Origin: Actinomycetes bacterium
GTDB lineage: Bacteria > Actinomycetota > Acidimicrobiia > Acidimicrobiales > RAAP-2
Length of the DNA stretch: 64,000 bases
Reading direction: 5' to 3'
Assembly (NCBI GenBank): GCA_021777285.1
Contig: JAJYDR010000004.1
Span: 6,427 to 70,426 of the forward strand
The notes beneath the pieces are model-generated. The model saw only the letters and a list, made by a program, of their open reading frames with translations, had not been told where the DNA came from and made no database searches. A program made the translations under genes and the position numbers. Every line of letters starts with the position of its first letter. The first letter of the stretch is position 1. Positions 18,261 through 26,308 of the stretch are shown in pieces.

Positions 18261-18878
18261 GTGCAGGAGTCGGCGGTCATCTGGAGCGGTGCCGGGCTGG
18301 ACGTGCACCGGGTGGTGGTCGGTGCGCTCGCCAACAACGTCTACGTCATCCGGTGCCGGCGCACGGGCGCGGCGACGCTGATCGATGCCGCCGACGACGT
18401 CGATCGGCTCGTGGCCCTGGCCGATGCGCTCGGGGTCACCGACGTCCTCGAGACCCACGGGCACCACGACCACGTGGGCGCCATCCCCGGGCTTCGCGCC
18501 TCGGGGCGGACCGTGTGGGGCCACCCCGACGACGAGACGCTCTTCCCCGCCCTTGACCGGCACCTGCACCACGACCAGCTCGTCGAGGTTGGCGAAGTGC
18601 GCGTGCGCGTCATCCACACGCCGGGCCACACGCCGGGTTCGACCTGCTTTGCCATCGAGGGGAGCCCCGTGCTGTTCAGCGGCGACACCCTCTTTCCCGG
18701 CGGACCCGGGGCCACGTCCTTCGAGGGCGGCGACTTCGCCCAGATCATCTCGTCGATCGACCTGCGGCTCCTGCGACGCTTCGAGGACGAGGTCCTCGTC
18801 CTGCCGGGCCACGGCGCGCCCACGACCATTGGCGTCGAGCGACCGCACCTCGACGAGTGGGTCGCGCGGGGCTGGTGA
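18261..18878 (+). CDS. Metallo-beta-lactamase-fold hydrolase (glyoxalase II-like)
   Basis: This 205-residue protein has the complete metal-binding set of the fold: THGHHDHVG near 65, HTPGHTPGS near 120, LFSGDTLFPGG near 140 and LPGHGAPT near 180. This pattern is typical of glyoxalase II-like thioester or lactone hydrolases with a binuclear Zn/Fe site. The physiological substrate cannot be deduced. The start is GTG 18261. It is divergent from the acyl-CoA dehydrogenase operon, with 90 bases between the starts in which I see no strong dyad. Confidence 0.85.
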   Translation: MQESAVIWSGAGLDVHRVVVGALANNVYVIRCRRTGAATLIDAADDVDRLVALADALGVTDVLETHGHHDHVGAIPGLRASGRTVWGHPDDETLFPALDRHLHHDQLVEVGEVRVRVIHTPGHTPGSTCFAIEGSPVLFSGDTLFPGGPGATSFEGGDFAQIISSIDLRLLRRFEDEVLVLPGHGAPTTIGVERPHLDEWVARGW

Positions 18879-18916
18879 CCGGCCGAAAATCTGGCCGTGA
18901 ACGATAGGCTCGCTTT

Positions 18917-19675
18917 GTGTCTGACCCGTTGCTCGAACTTCGAAATGTCCACGCCGTAGCCGAAGACACCGTCATCTTGCGCGGTGTGGACCTGACCATC
19001 AACCCCGGCGAGGTTCACGCGCTCATGGGGCCCAACGGCGCGGGCAAGTCGACCCTGGCGAGCGTGGTCATGGGCCACCCTGGCTACACGGTGACCGGGG
19101 GCCAGATTCTGCTCAACGGCGAAGACATCGCTGCCTGGTCCCCCGACCAGCGGGCCCGCGCGGGGATCTTTCTCGCCTTCCAGTACCCCGAGGCGATCAG
19201 TGGCGTCTCGGTGATCCAGTTCCTGCGACAGGCCATCGTCGCGCGCAAGGGGCTGAGCGAACTGTCGGTGCTCGAAGTTCGCCTGGATCTCGCCGAGTGG
19301 ATGGACCGCCTGGGCATGGACCCGGCCTTTGCCGAACGGCACCTCAACGACGGCTTCTCCGGTGGCGAGCGCAAGCGCAACGAAGTGCTGCAAATGGCCC
19401 TGCTCGAACCCGTGGTCGCCCTCCTCGACGAGACTGACTCGGGACTCGACATCGACGCGCTGCGCATCGTGGCCCGCGGTGTGCGCACGGTGCGCAGTGA
19501 GAACCCGGCGATGGGCGTCGTCGTGGTGACCCACTACGTCAAGCTGCTCGAGGAGATCGAGCCCGACCGCGTCCACATCCTCGTCGACGGACAAATCGTT
19601 CACAGCGGCGGCGTCGAGCTCGCCGCGGCCATCGAGCAGGACGGCTACGACGCGTGGCGAGGAGTGCTGCGGTGA
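18917..19675 (+). CDS. sufC: Fe-S assembly ATPase SufC (copy 1, with SufS-SufU)
   Basis: This 252-residue ABC ATPase energises the SufB-SufD scaffold. It shows Walker A GPNGAGKST, Q-loop FLAFQYPEAISG, signature FSGGERKRNEVLQMA and Walker B LLDETDSGLDIDAL, all canonical for SufC. It is the first gene of sufC-sufS-sufU, overlapping sufS by four bases. GTG 18917 follows TAGGCT by six bases without a Shine-Dalgarno site, so the transcript is probably leaderless. A second, more divergent SufC is at 22751-23479. This copy is closer to the E. coli-like consensus in its signature region. Confidence 0.93.
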   Translation: MSDPLLELRNVHAVAEDTVILRGVDLTINPGEVHALMGPNGAGKSTLASVVMGHPGYTVTGGQILLNGEDIAAWSPDQRARAGIFLAFQYPEAISGVSVIQFLRQAIVARKGLSELSVLEVRLDLAEWMDRLGMDPAFAERHLNDGFSGGERKRNEVLQMALLEPVVALLDETDSGLDIDALRIVARGVRTVRSENPAMGVVVVTHYVKLLEEIEPDRVHILVDGQIVHSGGVELAAAIEQDGYDAWRGVLR

Positions 19676-20907
19676 GTTCCTACAACCCCCGTCAAGTGCG
19701 CGTCGACACGCCGCTGCTGGAGCGCGAGATCAATGGCCGCCCGATCACCTACCTCGACTCGGCGTCCTCCACGCTGCCGCCGAGACCCGTCATCGAGGCG
19801 ATGACCCGGTACTACGAGTTGCGCCACGCCAACGTGCACCGCGGGGTCTACCAGACCGCGGTCGAGGCGACCGACGTCTACGAAGGCGCCCGGGAGGCCA
19901 CCGCGCGCTTCATCAACGCGCCCCAGGGCCTCGACGAGATCGTCTTCACCAAGAACACGACCGAGTCGTTCAATCTGCTCGCCAAGTCGTGGGGCGCGGC
20001 GAATCTCAAGGCGGGCGACGTGGTCCTGGTCACGGAGATGGAGCACCACGCCAACATCGTGCCCTGGTTCCAGCTGCGCGAGCAGGTGGGCATCGAGGTG
20101 CGCTTCGTGCCCGTGACCGACGACTTCCGCCTCGACCTGAGCGACTTCGAGCGCCTGCTCGACGGCGTGAAGCTGTTCTCCTTCACCGCCGCCTCCAACG
20201 TGCTCGGCACCCGCAACCCGGTCAAGGAGCTGACCCGGATCGCCCACGACCACGGGGCCCTCGTCGCCGTTGACGCCGCCCAGTCGGTCGGCCATCAGCC
20301 GACCGACGTCGTGGACCTCGACGCCGACTTCTTCTGCTTCTCCGCCCACAAGATGCTCGGGCCGACCGGCCTGGGCGTCCTGTGGACGCGCGCGGCGATC
20401 CTCGAGTCCATGCCCCCGTTCCTCGGTGGCGGCGGCATGATCGCCGACGTGCGCATGGACGGCTACGTGCCCGCTAGCGGCCCGACCCGCTTCGAGGCCG
20501 GGACCCCGCCCATCGCCGAGACGGCCGGGCTGGCCGCGGCCATCCGGTACCTGGAGGGCCTCGGACTGGCGAATATCGCCCGACACGAGGACGAGCTCAC
20601 GGGTGACGCGCTCAAGCGCCTGGCGAATGAGTTCGACGGACGGGTCAGGGTCATCGGCCCGTCGGACACCGCCGACCGCGGCGGCGTCCTGAGCCTCGAC
20701 GTCGACGGGGTCCACCCCCACGACGTCGCCCAGGTGCTCGACCAGTTCGGCGTCTGCGTGCGACCCGGACACCACTGCGCCAAGCCCCTCATGCGCCGCT
20801 TCAACCTCGCGGCCACCGCGCGGGCCTCCTTCGGTCCGTATTCGCTGACCTCGGACACCGATGTCCTGCTGGAGGCGCTCGCCAGCGCCGTGAAGATGTT
20901 CGGGTAG
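19672..20907 (+). CDS. sufS: Cysteine desulfurase SufS
   Basis: This 411-residue PLP enzyme removes sulfur from cysteine for cluster assembly. The PLP lysine is K227 in FSAHKMLGPTG, and the persulfide-forming cysteine is C369 in RPGHHCAKPLM, the group II (SufS) arrangement. GTG 19672 overlaps the sufC stop (GTGA) and has GGAG upstream; a longer in-frame start inside sufC is unlikely. SufU follows 3 bases after its stop and is the expected sulfur acceptor. Confidence 0.95.
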   Translation: MSSYNPRQVRVDTPLLEREINGRPITYLDSASSTLPPRPVIEAMTRYYELRHANVHRGVYQTAVEATDVYEGAREATARFINAPQGLDEIVFTKNTTESFNLLAKSWGAANLKAGDVVLVTEMEHHANIVPWFQLREQVGIEVRFVPVTDDFRLDLSDFERLLDGVKLFSFTAASNVLGTRNPVKELTRIAHDHGALVAVDAAQSVGHQPTDVVDLDADFFCFSAHKMLGPTGLGVLWTRAAILESMPPFLGGGGMIADVRMDGYVPASGPTRFEAGTPPIAETAGLAAAIRYLEGLGLANIARHEDELTGDALKRLANEFDGRVRVIGPSDTADRGGVLSLDVDGVHPHDVAQVLDQFGVCVRPGHHCAKPLMRRFNLAATARASFGPYSLTSDTDVLLEALASAVKMFG

Positions 20908-20910
20908 GCC

Positions 20911-21369
20911 ATGGCGAATCTGGACGACCTGTACCGCGAGATCATCCTCGACCACTACCGCACGCCGCGCAACCGCGGCGAGCTCACCTCGCCGTCGACG
21001 ATTCGCACCGAGGGCTTCAACCCGCTCTGCGGCGACGAGCTCGTCGTCTACCTGGACGTCCAAGACGGCGTGATCGTGGACATCAAGCTCACCGGACATG
21101 GCTGCTCGATCTCCCAGGCGTCGTCGTCGATGATGAGCGCCGCGGTGAAGGGCAAGACCGTCGACGAGGCGCGGGCCACAATCGAGCGGTTCAAGCAGCT
21201 GATGACCGTGCACGAATCGACCCTCGACGGCAACGGCGAGGCGCCCGTCGCCGACATTCGCACCATGGGCGAGCTCGCCGCGCTGCAGGGCGTAGTGAAG
21301 TTCCCCGTTCGCATCAAGTGCGCGACGCTGGCCTGGAACACGCTCAGCCAGGGGCTCGACGAAGCCTGA
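20911..21369 (+). CDS. sufU: SufU, zinc-type IscU-like sulfur-transfer protein
   Basis: This 152-residue protein receives persulfide from SufS. The ligands C40 with D42 (LCGDE), C65 (GHGCSIS) and C137 (IKCATLAW) are present, with the insertion between the last two cysteines that distinguishes SufU from IscU. It is the last gene of sufC-sufS-sufU. Its stop is 3 bases from the convergent LCP gene, leaving no room for an intrinsic terminator. Confidence 0.94.
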   Translation: MANLDDLYREIILDHYRTPRNRGELTSPSTIRTEGFNPLCGDELVVYLDVQDGVIVDIKLTGHGCSISQASSSMMSAAVKGKTVDEARATIERFKQLMTVHESTLDGNGEAPVADIRTMGELAALQGVVKFPVRIKCATLAWNTLSQGLDEA

Positions 21370-21372
21370 CGC

Positions 21373-22725
21373 CTAGGGCGTACAGGGGACCGGGTCGAAG
21401 TACGGCACGACCGCCGTCGGGTTCGTCGGGGTCTTGGCGCCGGTCGCGGACTTGGTCGTCGAGGTGGCGGGCCGGGTCGTGGACGGCGGGACGATCGTCG
21501 TGGTCGTGGTGGTCGTCGCCACCACCGGCGGCAGCGGCGTCTGCAAGAGCGCGTTGGGCGGCGGGTTAGTCGGTGTGAGCAGCGATGAGCCGAAGATGTT
21601 CACGAGCAGCTGCTGGGCCTCGGGCTCTTGGGTGAAGAGCACGTCGCCCACCGGCGCGACCGTCGCCGCGACCGTGGGCAGGGTGTAGGTGAGCATGTTC
21701 GACGGGTTGAAGCTGTGGAACTTGACCGCGAAGGCGATCAGCTCATTGAGTGTGAAGCCGCTGTCGAGCGTGATGCCCTGGGGGATCTTGGCGAGGAACG
21801 AGTTGATCGTCAGGGGGTTGTACAGGCTCTTGGCCCGGCTGATCATCGCGCGCAGGAAGGCGTTCTGGCGATCGATACGACCGAAGTCACTCGTACCGTC
21901 GTAGTTCCAGACGCCGTTCTGGAACCACTGGTAGTGGCGGCTGCGCGCGACCGCCAGCGCCTGGAAGCCCGTGATGAGCTGGCAGCCCGGGTGGGGGATG
22001 TTGAGCCCCGAGTAGGCGTCCTTGGCCGGGTACGGGAAGTCGAGGTAGACCCCGCCGATGGCCTCCGCGGCGTTGATCAGGCCCGCGAAGCTCACCTGGA
22101 TCACGTGGTTGATCGGGATGCCGAAGTTCGCCGTGATCGTCTGGGCGAGCAGTGACGGGCCGTTGCCGTAGTTCACGTTGATCCGGTTGAACTTGCCAAA
22201 GAGGGCCTGGTTGGCAAGCAGCGTGACCATAGTGTCGCGCGGAATCGAGAGGATCGTGATCGTGTCCGTCGTCGGGTCAACGTGCATGATCTTCACCACG
22301 TCGCTGCGCTGGCCGGCCACCGAGTTGGTCGAGGCGCCCGTCTGGCGGGCCACCTGGCCGGTCAGGCCCGCGCGCGAGTCCGAGCCGATCTCGAGGATGT
22401 TGAAGGGCCGACCCGAGAGCTGGGGCAGCTCGCCCACGACGTTGACCTTGGGGATCTGGCCGAAGCGCCACTGCGCGTAGAGGTAGCCCCCGCCAACGAG
22501 CGCGACCAGCAAGGCGACCACGACGATGCTCGAGATGATGGCGATCCGCCGTCCGCGGTGGCTGCGTCGCGCTTTGGCGGTGCGCACGGCACGTCCGGGG
22601 TGGGCCCGCTGCTCGACCGCCTGTCCGAGAGCGCGAAGGCGCTCCTCGTTTGCCAGCGAGCCCTTGTTCGCCTCGGATCGTCGGTTCCCGCGGCCCCGCG
22701 AGGCGCTGTGACGTCCGTCAGCCAT
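21373..22725 (-). CDS. LytR-CpsA-Psr (LCP) family cell-wall glycopolymer ligase
   Basis: This 450-residue protein has a basic cytoplasmic N-terminus, one membrane helix at about 61-85 and an extracellular LCP domain (about 105-330) with FNILEIGSDSRAG, RSDVVKIMHVDP, SIPRDTMV and the DFGRIDRQNAFLRAM arginine motif. LCP enzymes attach teichoic-acid-like or arabinogalactan polymers to peptidoglycan. The C-terminus is a Pro/Thr-rich tail, including seven threonines in a row, rather than a LytR_C domain. ATG 22725 follows TACAGT by exactly six bases, so it is probably leaderless. It separates the two halves of the SUF locus. Confidence 0.9.
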   Translation of the reverse strand: MADGRHSASRGRGNRRSEANKGSLANEERLRALGQAVEQRAHPGRAVRTAKARRSHRGRRIAIISSIVVVALLVALVGGGYLYAQWRFGQIPKVNVVGELPQLSGRPFNILEIGSDSRAGLTGQVARQTGASTNSVAGQRSDVVKIMHVDPTTDTITILSIPRDTMVTLLANQALFGKFNRINVNYGNGPSLLAQTITANFGIPINHVIQVSFAGLINAAEAIGGVYLDFPYPAKDAYSGLNIPHPGCQLITGFQALAVARSRHYQWFQNGVWNYDGTSDFGRIDRQNAFLRAMISRAKSLYNPLTINSFLAKIPQGITLDSGFTLNELIAFAVKFHSFNPSNMLTYTLPTVAATVAPVGDVLFTQEPEAQQLLVNIFGSSLLTPTNPPPNALLQTPLPPVVATTTTTTTIVPPSTTRPATSTTKSATGAKTPTNPTAVVPYFDPVPCTP

Positions 22726-22750
22726 CGGTTAACTGTACTCCCCGACCCCG

Positions 22751-23479
22751 TTACAGCGGCGCCGACTCGCGGAAGGGTTCGTACCCGTCTCGCTCGAGTA
22801 CCTCGGCGAGTTCGGGACCGCCCGTCGCCACGACGCGGCCGCCACTCACCACGTGAATCACGGACGGCGTCAGCTCGTGCAGTAGGCGACGGAAGTGGGT
22901 GATCGCGAGCACGCCGCACCCCCACTCGTCCGTCGAGGCCGCCAGACGGCGCGCCACGGCACCGAGCGCGTCGACGTCGAGGCCCGAGTCAATCTCGTCC
23001 AGGACGGCGAAGCGGGGCCGCAGGATACCGAACTGGACCATCTCGGCGCGCTTGCGCTCGCCGCCGGACAGGTCCACGTTGACGAATCGCTCGAGGAGCT
23101 CGGGGCGCAGGTCGACGCGCCGCGCCTCGTCGGCCATGCGCTCGTGCAGCCCGGCGCGCTCGGCGCCCGCTGCCTCGAGCACGTCGATGAGCCGCACGCC
23201 CGGTACTTCCATCGGCTGCTGCATCGCCAGGAAGAGCCCCGCGCGCTCGCGGTCGGTCGCCGAGAGCGACAGCAGCTCGACGCCATCGATCGTGACGGAC
23301 CCGTCGAGCACCTCGTAGGCCGGGTGGCCTGAGAGCGCGTGGGCGAGCGTGGACTTGCCCGAGCCGTTCGGGCCCATGATCACGTGCACCTCGCCCGAGT
23401 GCATGGTCAGGTCGAAGCCCCGCAGGACCTCCTTGCCACCCACGGCCACGCGCAGCCCCGAGATCGTCAAGGTCGTCAT
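22751..23479 (-). CDS. sufC: Fe-S assembly ATPase SufC (copy 2, with SufD and Rieske protein)
   Basis: This 242-residue ABC ATPase has Walker A GPNGSGKST, Q-loop FLAMQQPMEVPGV, signature LSGGERKRAEMVQ and Walker B VLDEIDSGLDVDAL. The FLAMQ-P-EVPGV segment and the SGGRVVATGGPELA ending match actinobacterial SufC. Its middle is shorter and more divergent than copy 1. ATG 23479 overlaps the Rieske stop by four bases (ATGA), making sufD-Rieske-sufC one coupled operon. It is the more natural partner of the SufB/SufD here. Confidence 0.92.
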   Translation of the reverse strand: MTTLTISGLRVAVGGKEVLRGFDLTMHSGEVHVIMGPNGSGKSTLAHALSGHPAYEVLDGSVTIDGVELLSLSATDRERAGLFLAMQQPMEVPGVRLIDVLEAAGAERAGLHERMADEARRVDLRPELLERFVNVDLSGGERKRAEMVQFGILRPRFAVLDEIDSGLDVDALGAVARRLAASTDEWGCGVLAITHFRRLLHELTPSVIHVVSGGRVVATGGPELAEVLERDGYEPFRESAPL

Positions 23480-23790
23480 GGGATTGTCACCTCCACCCGT
23501 CCATCGCGCACCGCCACGTCGTAGCGCGCGACCGGCCGGGTCGCGGGAAACGACTGGGGCGTGCCGTCAGTGAGGTCGAACATCGCACCGTGGCGAGCGC
23601 ACTCGATCGTCCGGTCCTCGGCGTCAACTTCGCCTTGGGCGAGGCTGTAGTCCTCGTGGCTGCACCGGTCGTCGAGCACGTAGAAGTCGTCCTCGATGCG
23701 AACGATGACCAGCGTGCGCGCGCCGACTCGAATCTGGCGGGCCTCGCCGCTCGCGAAGTCATCGGCCGCGCCCACATCCTGGCCGCTCAC
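23476..23790 (-). CDS. Rieske-type ferredoxin of the SUF operon
   Basis: This 104-residue protein is one Rieske [2Fe-2S] domain with ligands C43 and H45 (CSHEDYS) and C64 and H67 (CARHG). Similar small Rieske proteins sit between sufD and sufC in many actinobacterial SUF operons, where an electron-supply role is supposed but not proven. GTG 23790 overlaps the sufD stop by four bases (GTGA), and its own stop overlaps the sufC start. Confidence 0.92.
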   Translation of the reverse strand: MSGQDVGAADDFASGEARQIRVGARTLVIVRIEDDFYVLDDRCSHEDYSLAQGEVDAEDRTIECARHGAMFDLTDGTPQSFPATRPVARYDVAVRDGRVEVTIP

Positions 23791-25025
23791 GCGATCACCG
23801 GGACGGACTGGAGCGCGAGCGCGACGTCGCCCTCCACCAAGCGGGCGAGCGCCGGGGGCAGGGCGTCGAGCATCTCGAGGAAGAACCCCTGGATCATCAG
23901 CCGCTCGGCGTCGCTTCGGGTCACACCGCGTGACTCGAGGTACCACCGCTGCAGGGCGTTGAGCGGACCCACGCTCGACGCGTGCGCGCAGACCACGTCG
24001 TTCTCGCGGATGTCGAGGTTGGGCACGCTGTCGGCGTGGGCGTTCGGCGAGAGCAGGAGGTTGTGATTGGTCTGACGCGCGTCGGTTCGCTTGGCGCCCT
24101 TTTCGATCTCGATGAGCCCGGTGTAGACCGAGCGCGCCGTGTCCGCGACGGCGCCCTTGGAGAGCAGCGTCGAGCGGGACCGCGGCGCCCGGTGGAACTG
24201 GTGGGTGCGAAAGTCGTGCACCTGGGAACCCGAACCGAAGAACGTGGTGCGCAGTTCGTTCTGCGCGCCCGTCGCGCGAAGGTCCGCGTCATTGCGCGAC
24301 CGGTCGTAGTGAGCACCCATGCCGAGCACGGCCTGGCTGAGGCGACCATCGCGCTCGAGGAGTCCCGTGGTGCGAGCCACGTGCCAGGTCGTGGCGTCGA
24401 GACGCTGGTAGGTCACCAGTCGCAGCGACGCGTTGTCCGCGACGCGGTACTCGCTCACCGGCACGACGATCGCGCCGGCGCCGCCCTCGTAGTACTCGAC
24501 GACCGTCGCGTTCGCGCCCCGCTCGAGCACGAGGTGCGTGCGAGGGAACGACGCCGTCGCGTTGGCCGAGTGGATGATGACGATCGGCCCGTCCACGACC
24601 GTGTTCGCCGCCACCGTCACGACAACCGTCGCCGGGCACAGTGCGGCGTTGGCGAGGGCGAACGCGTCACTGGCGTAGCGCTCGACGGGGTCATCACCGG
24701 CGATCGTCAACGAGGTGGGGTTCAAGTCGACCGTGACGCCGTCGATCGGATCACCGATGTCAACGAGGAAGCCGTCGACCACCCGCACGACGCTCGCGGC
24801 CAATGCCCCGAGGGCGATCGCGAAGTCCGACGCTGGTGCGAGGGTTGGCGTCGCGGGCACGGCGAAGCGGTCGAGGTCGAGCTCGGCGAGCGGCGCGTAG
24901 CGCCAGACCTCGTCGGTCGTGGTGGGCAGCCCGATCGATTCGAAGTTGGACCAGGCGCGTCCGCGCTCCTCCGAATCCGGGCGACTACTGATAAATGAGG
25001 TTGCGGATTCAGCGAAGGTTGTCAT
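23787..25025 (-). CDS. sufD: Fe-S assembly scaffold protein SufD
   Basis: This 412-residue protein pairs with SufB in the SufBCD scaffold. The beta-helix core includes RTHLVLERGANATVVEYYEG and the conserved C-terminal block DARQTNHNLLLSPNAHADS, then HASSVGPL. The N-terminus is more variable (EVWRYAPLAELDLDRF). ATG 25025 has no Shine-Dalgarno site, and TAACGC lies eight bases upstream, so it may be leaderless. Usually sufB directly precedes sufD; here an enoyl-CoA hydratase and a four-cysteine protein gene separate them. Confidence 0.93.
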   Translation of the reverse strand: MTTFAESATSFISSRPDSEERGRAWSNFESIGLPTTTDEVWRYAPLAELDLDRFAVPATPTLAPASDFAIALGALAASVVRVVDGFLVDIGDPIDGVTVDLNPTSLTIAGDDPVERYASDAFALANAALCPATVVVTVAANTVVDGPIVIIHSANATASFPRTHLVLERGANATVVEYYEGGAGAIVVPVSEYRVADNASLRLVTYQRLDATTWHVARTTGLLERDGRLSQAVLGMGAHYDRSRNDADLRATGAQNELRTTFFGSGSQVHDFRTHQFHRAPRSRSTLLSKGAVADTARSVYTGLIEIEKGAKRTDARQTNHNLLLSPNAHADSVPNLDIRENDVVCAHASSVGPLNALQRWYLESRGVTRSDAERLMIQGFFLEMLDALPPALARLVEGDVALALQSVPVIA

Positions 25026-25107
25026 AGTTAAGAGCGTTAGCAGTGTAATGGGCCGGTCGACCACGTCGATCTCCCGGTCTAGTCTTCGATCGGACAGGGA
25101 GGACGAC

Positions 25108-25923
25108 ATGGCATTCACCTCGACGGTGCTGACCATCGAGCACATTGGCGCCGTGGCCACGCTGTGGCTCGACCGGGTCGAACAACGCAACGCAATGGGT
25201 CGGGCGTTCTGGGAGGACCTGGCGCGCGCGGCCGCGGCGATCCGCGCCGACGGCGAGGTGCGCGTGCTAGTGATCGCGGCCAAGGGCCCGCATTTCACGG
25301 TTGGCCTCGATCTGAAGGAGATGGCCGGCGGCCTCATGGGCAGCAGCGACGCATCGTCGCCCGCGAAACGCAACGCCGCACGATACGAGGCGGTGCGCGT
25401 CATGCAAGACGCCATCAATTCGATCGCCGACCTCCCCTTCCCGGTGATCGCCGCGGTGCACGGGTACTGCATCGGCGGCGGGGTCGACCTGATCACGGCC
25501 TGTGACATTCGCCTCGCCGATCCCTCGGCCACGTTTTCGGTCCGTGAGACCAAGGTCGCCATCGTCGCCGACCTGGGAACGCTCCAGCGCCTGCCGCGGA
25601 TCATCGGGGCCGGGCACGTCGCCGAACTCGCCTACACGGGCATGGACATCGACGCCGCGCGCGCGGCCGCGATTGGCCTCGTCAACCGCGTCGCCGACGA
25701 CGTGCTCGCCGACGCGTACGAGCTCGCCGAGCGGATTGCCGCGAACTCACCGCTCGCGGTCCAGGGCACCAAAGCGGTGCTCGCGGCCAACGACGGGCGC
25801 ACCGTGGCCGAGGGCCTCGAGTTCGTCGCCAACTGGAACACGCTCTACCTGCGAAGCGATGACCTCACCGAGGCGATGACCGCCTTCGTCGAACGCCGCC
25901 CGCCCACCTTCACGGGCAGCTAG
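25108..25923 (+). CDS. Enoyl-CoA hydratase/isomerase family (dienoyl-CoA isomerase-like)
   Basis: This 271-residue crotonase-fold protein has the oxyanion-hole segments HFTVGLDLKEM and HGYCIGGGVDLITACDIRLA and the catalytic-region stretch IVADLGTLQRLPRIIG. D-x-G-T-L-Q-R-L-P is typical of delta3,5-delta2,4-dienoyl-CoA isomerases (ECH1), so isomerase activity on unsaturated acyl-CoAs is more likely than simple hydration. GGGAGGACGAC before ATG 25108 gives a good ribosome-binding site. It sits between sufB and sufD units on the opposite strand, and its TAG shares the CTAG palindrome with the stop of the converging gene. Confidence 0.85.
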   Translation: MAFTSTVLTIEHIGAVATLWLDRVEQRNAMGRAFWEDLARAAAAIRADGEVRVLVIAAKGPHFTVGLDLKEMAGGLMGSSDASSPAKRNAARYEAVRVMQDAINSIADLPFPVIAAVHGYCIGGGVDLITACDIRLADPSATFSVRETKVAIVADLGTLQRLPRIIGAGHVAELAYTGMDIDAARAAAIGLVNRVADDVLADAYELAERIAANSPLAVQGTKAVLAANDGRTVAEGLEFVANWNTLYLRSDDLTEAMTAFVERRPPTFTGS

Positions 25924-26273
25924 CGGCGCCAGAAACGCCAGTTGCGCCGGTTGCGGCGCTCCTCCTCGTCGAGCTGGCGACGCCGCTCGTTCACCAGCTC
26001 GGGTGCGACGGCGTTGACGATCTCGCTCGCTTGATCGAGCAGCGCCCGTCGGTCATCGAGGGGCACGTCGGTCTCGGGCGGCGCCTCGACCGGGCGGTCC
26101 ACCAACGAACCGTGGGCCCACCCGACGTCGGCGAACCGGCGCTCGTAGGTCACGCACCCCTCGGGGCACGACCACGGCTGATCGGGCGCGTTGCCGAGCA
26201 CGCAGAACCTCGCGACCTCGCCCGAGCGGTACGTACGGCTCTGAAAGTGCTTGCACTCCTCGCGCATCCCCAC
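25920..26273 (-). CDS. Uncharacterised four-cysteine protein downstream of sufB
   Basis: This 117-residue protein is not assigned to any family I know. It has four cysteines in its first third (C7, C24, C36, C40, with SCPEGC at the end), an acidic middle and an Arg-rich C-terminal helix ending RRNRRNWRFWRR. The cysteine spacing could bind Zn or an Fe-S cluster. GTG 26273 is chosen for AAGGA at 7 bases; ATG 26267 is the alternative. It starts 35 bases after the sufB stop on the same strand, so it is probably co-transcribed with sufB. Confidence 0.65.
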   Translation of the reverse strand: MGMREECKHFQSRTYRSGEVARFCVLGNAPDQPWSCPEGCVTYERRFADVGWAHGSLVDRPVEAPPETDVPLDDRRALLDQASEIVNAVAPELVNERRRQLDEEERRNRRNWRFWRR

Positions 26274-26308
26274 CGGATCATCCTTCCATGGCCGCCGAGG
26301 GTCGGCGC

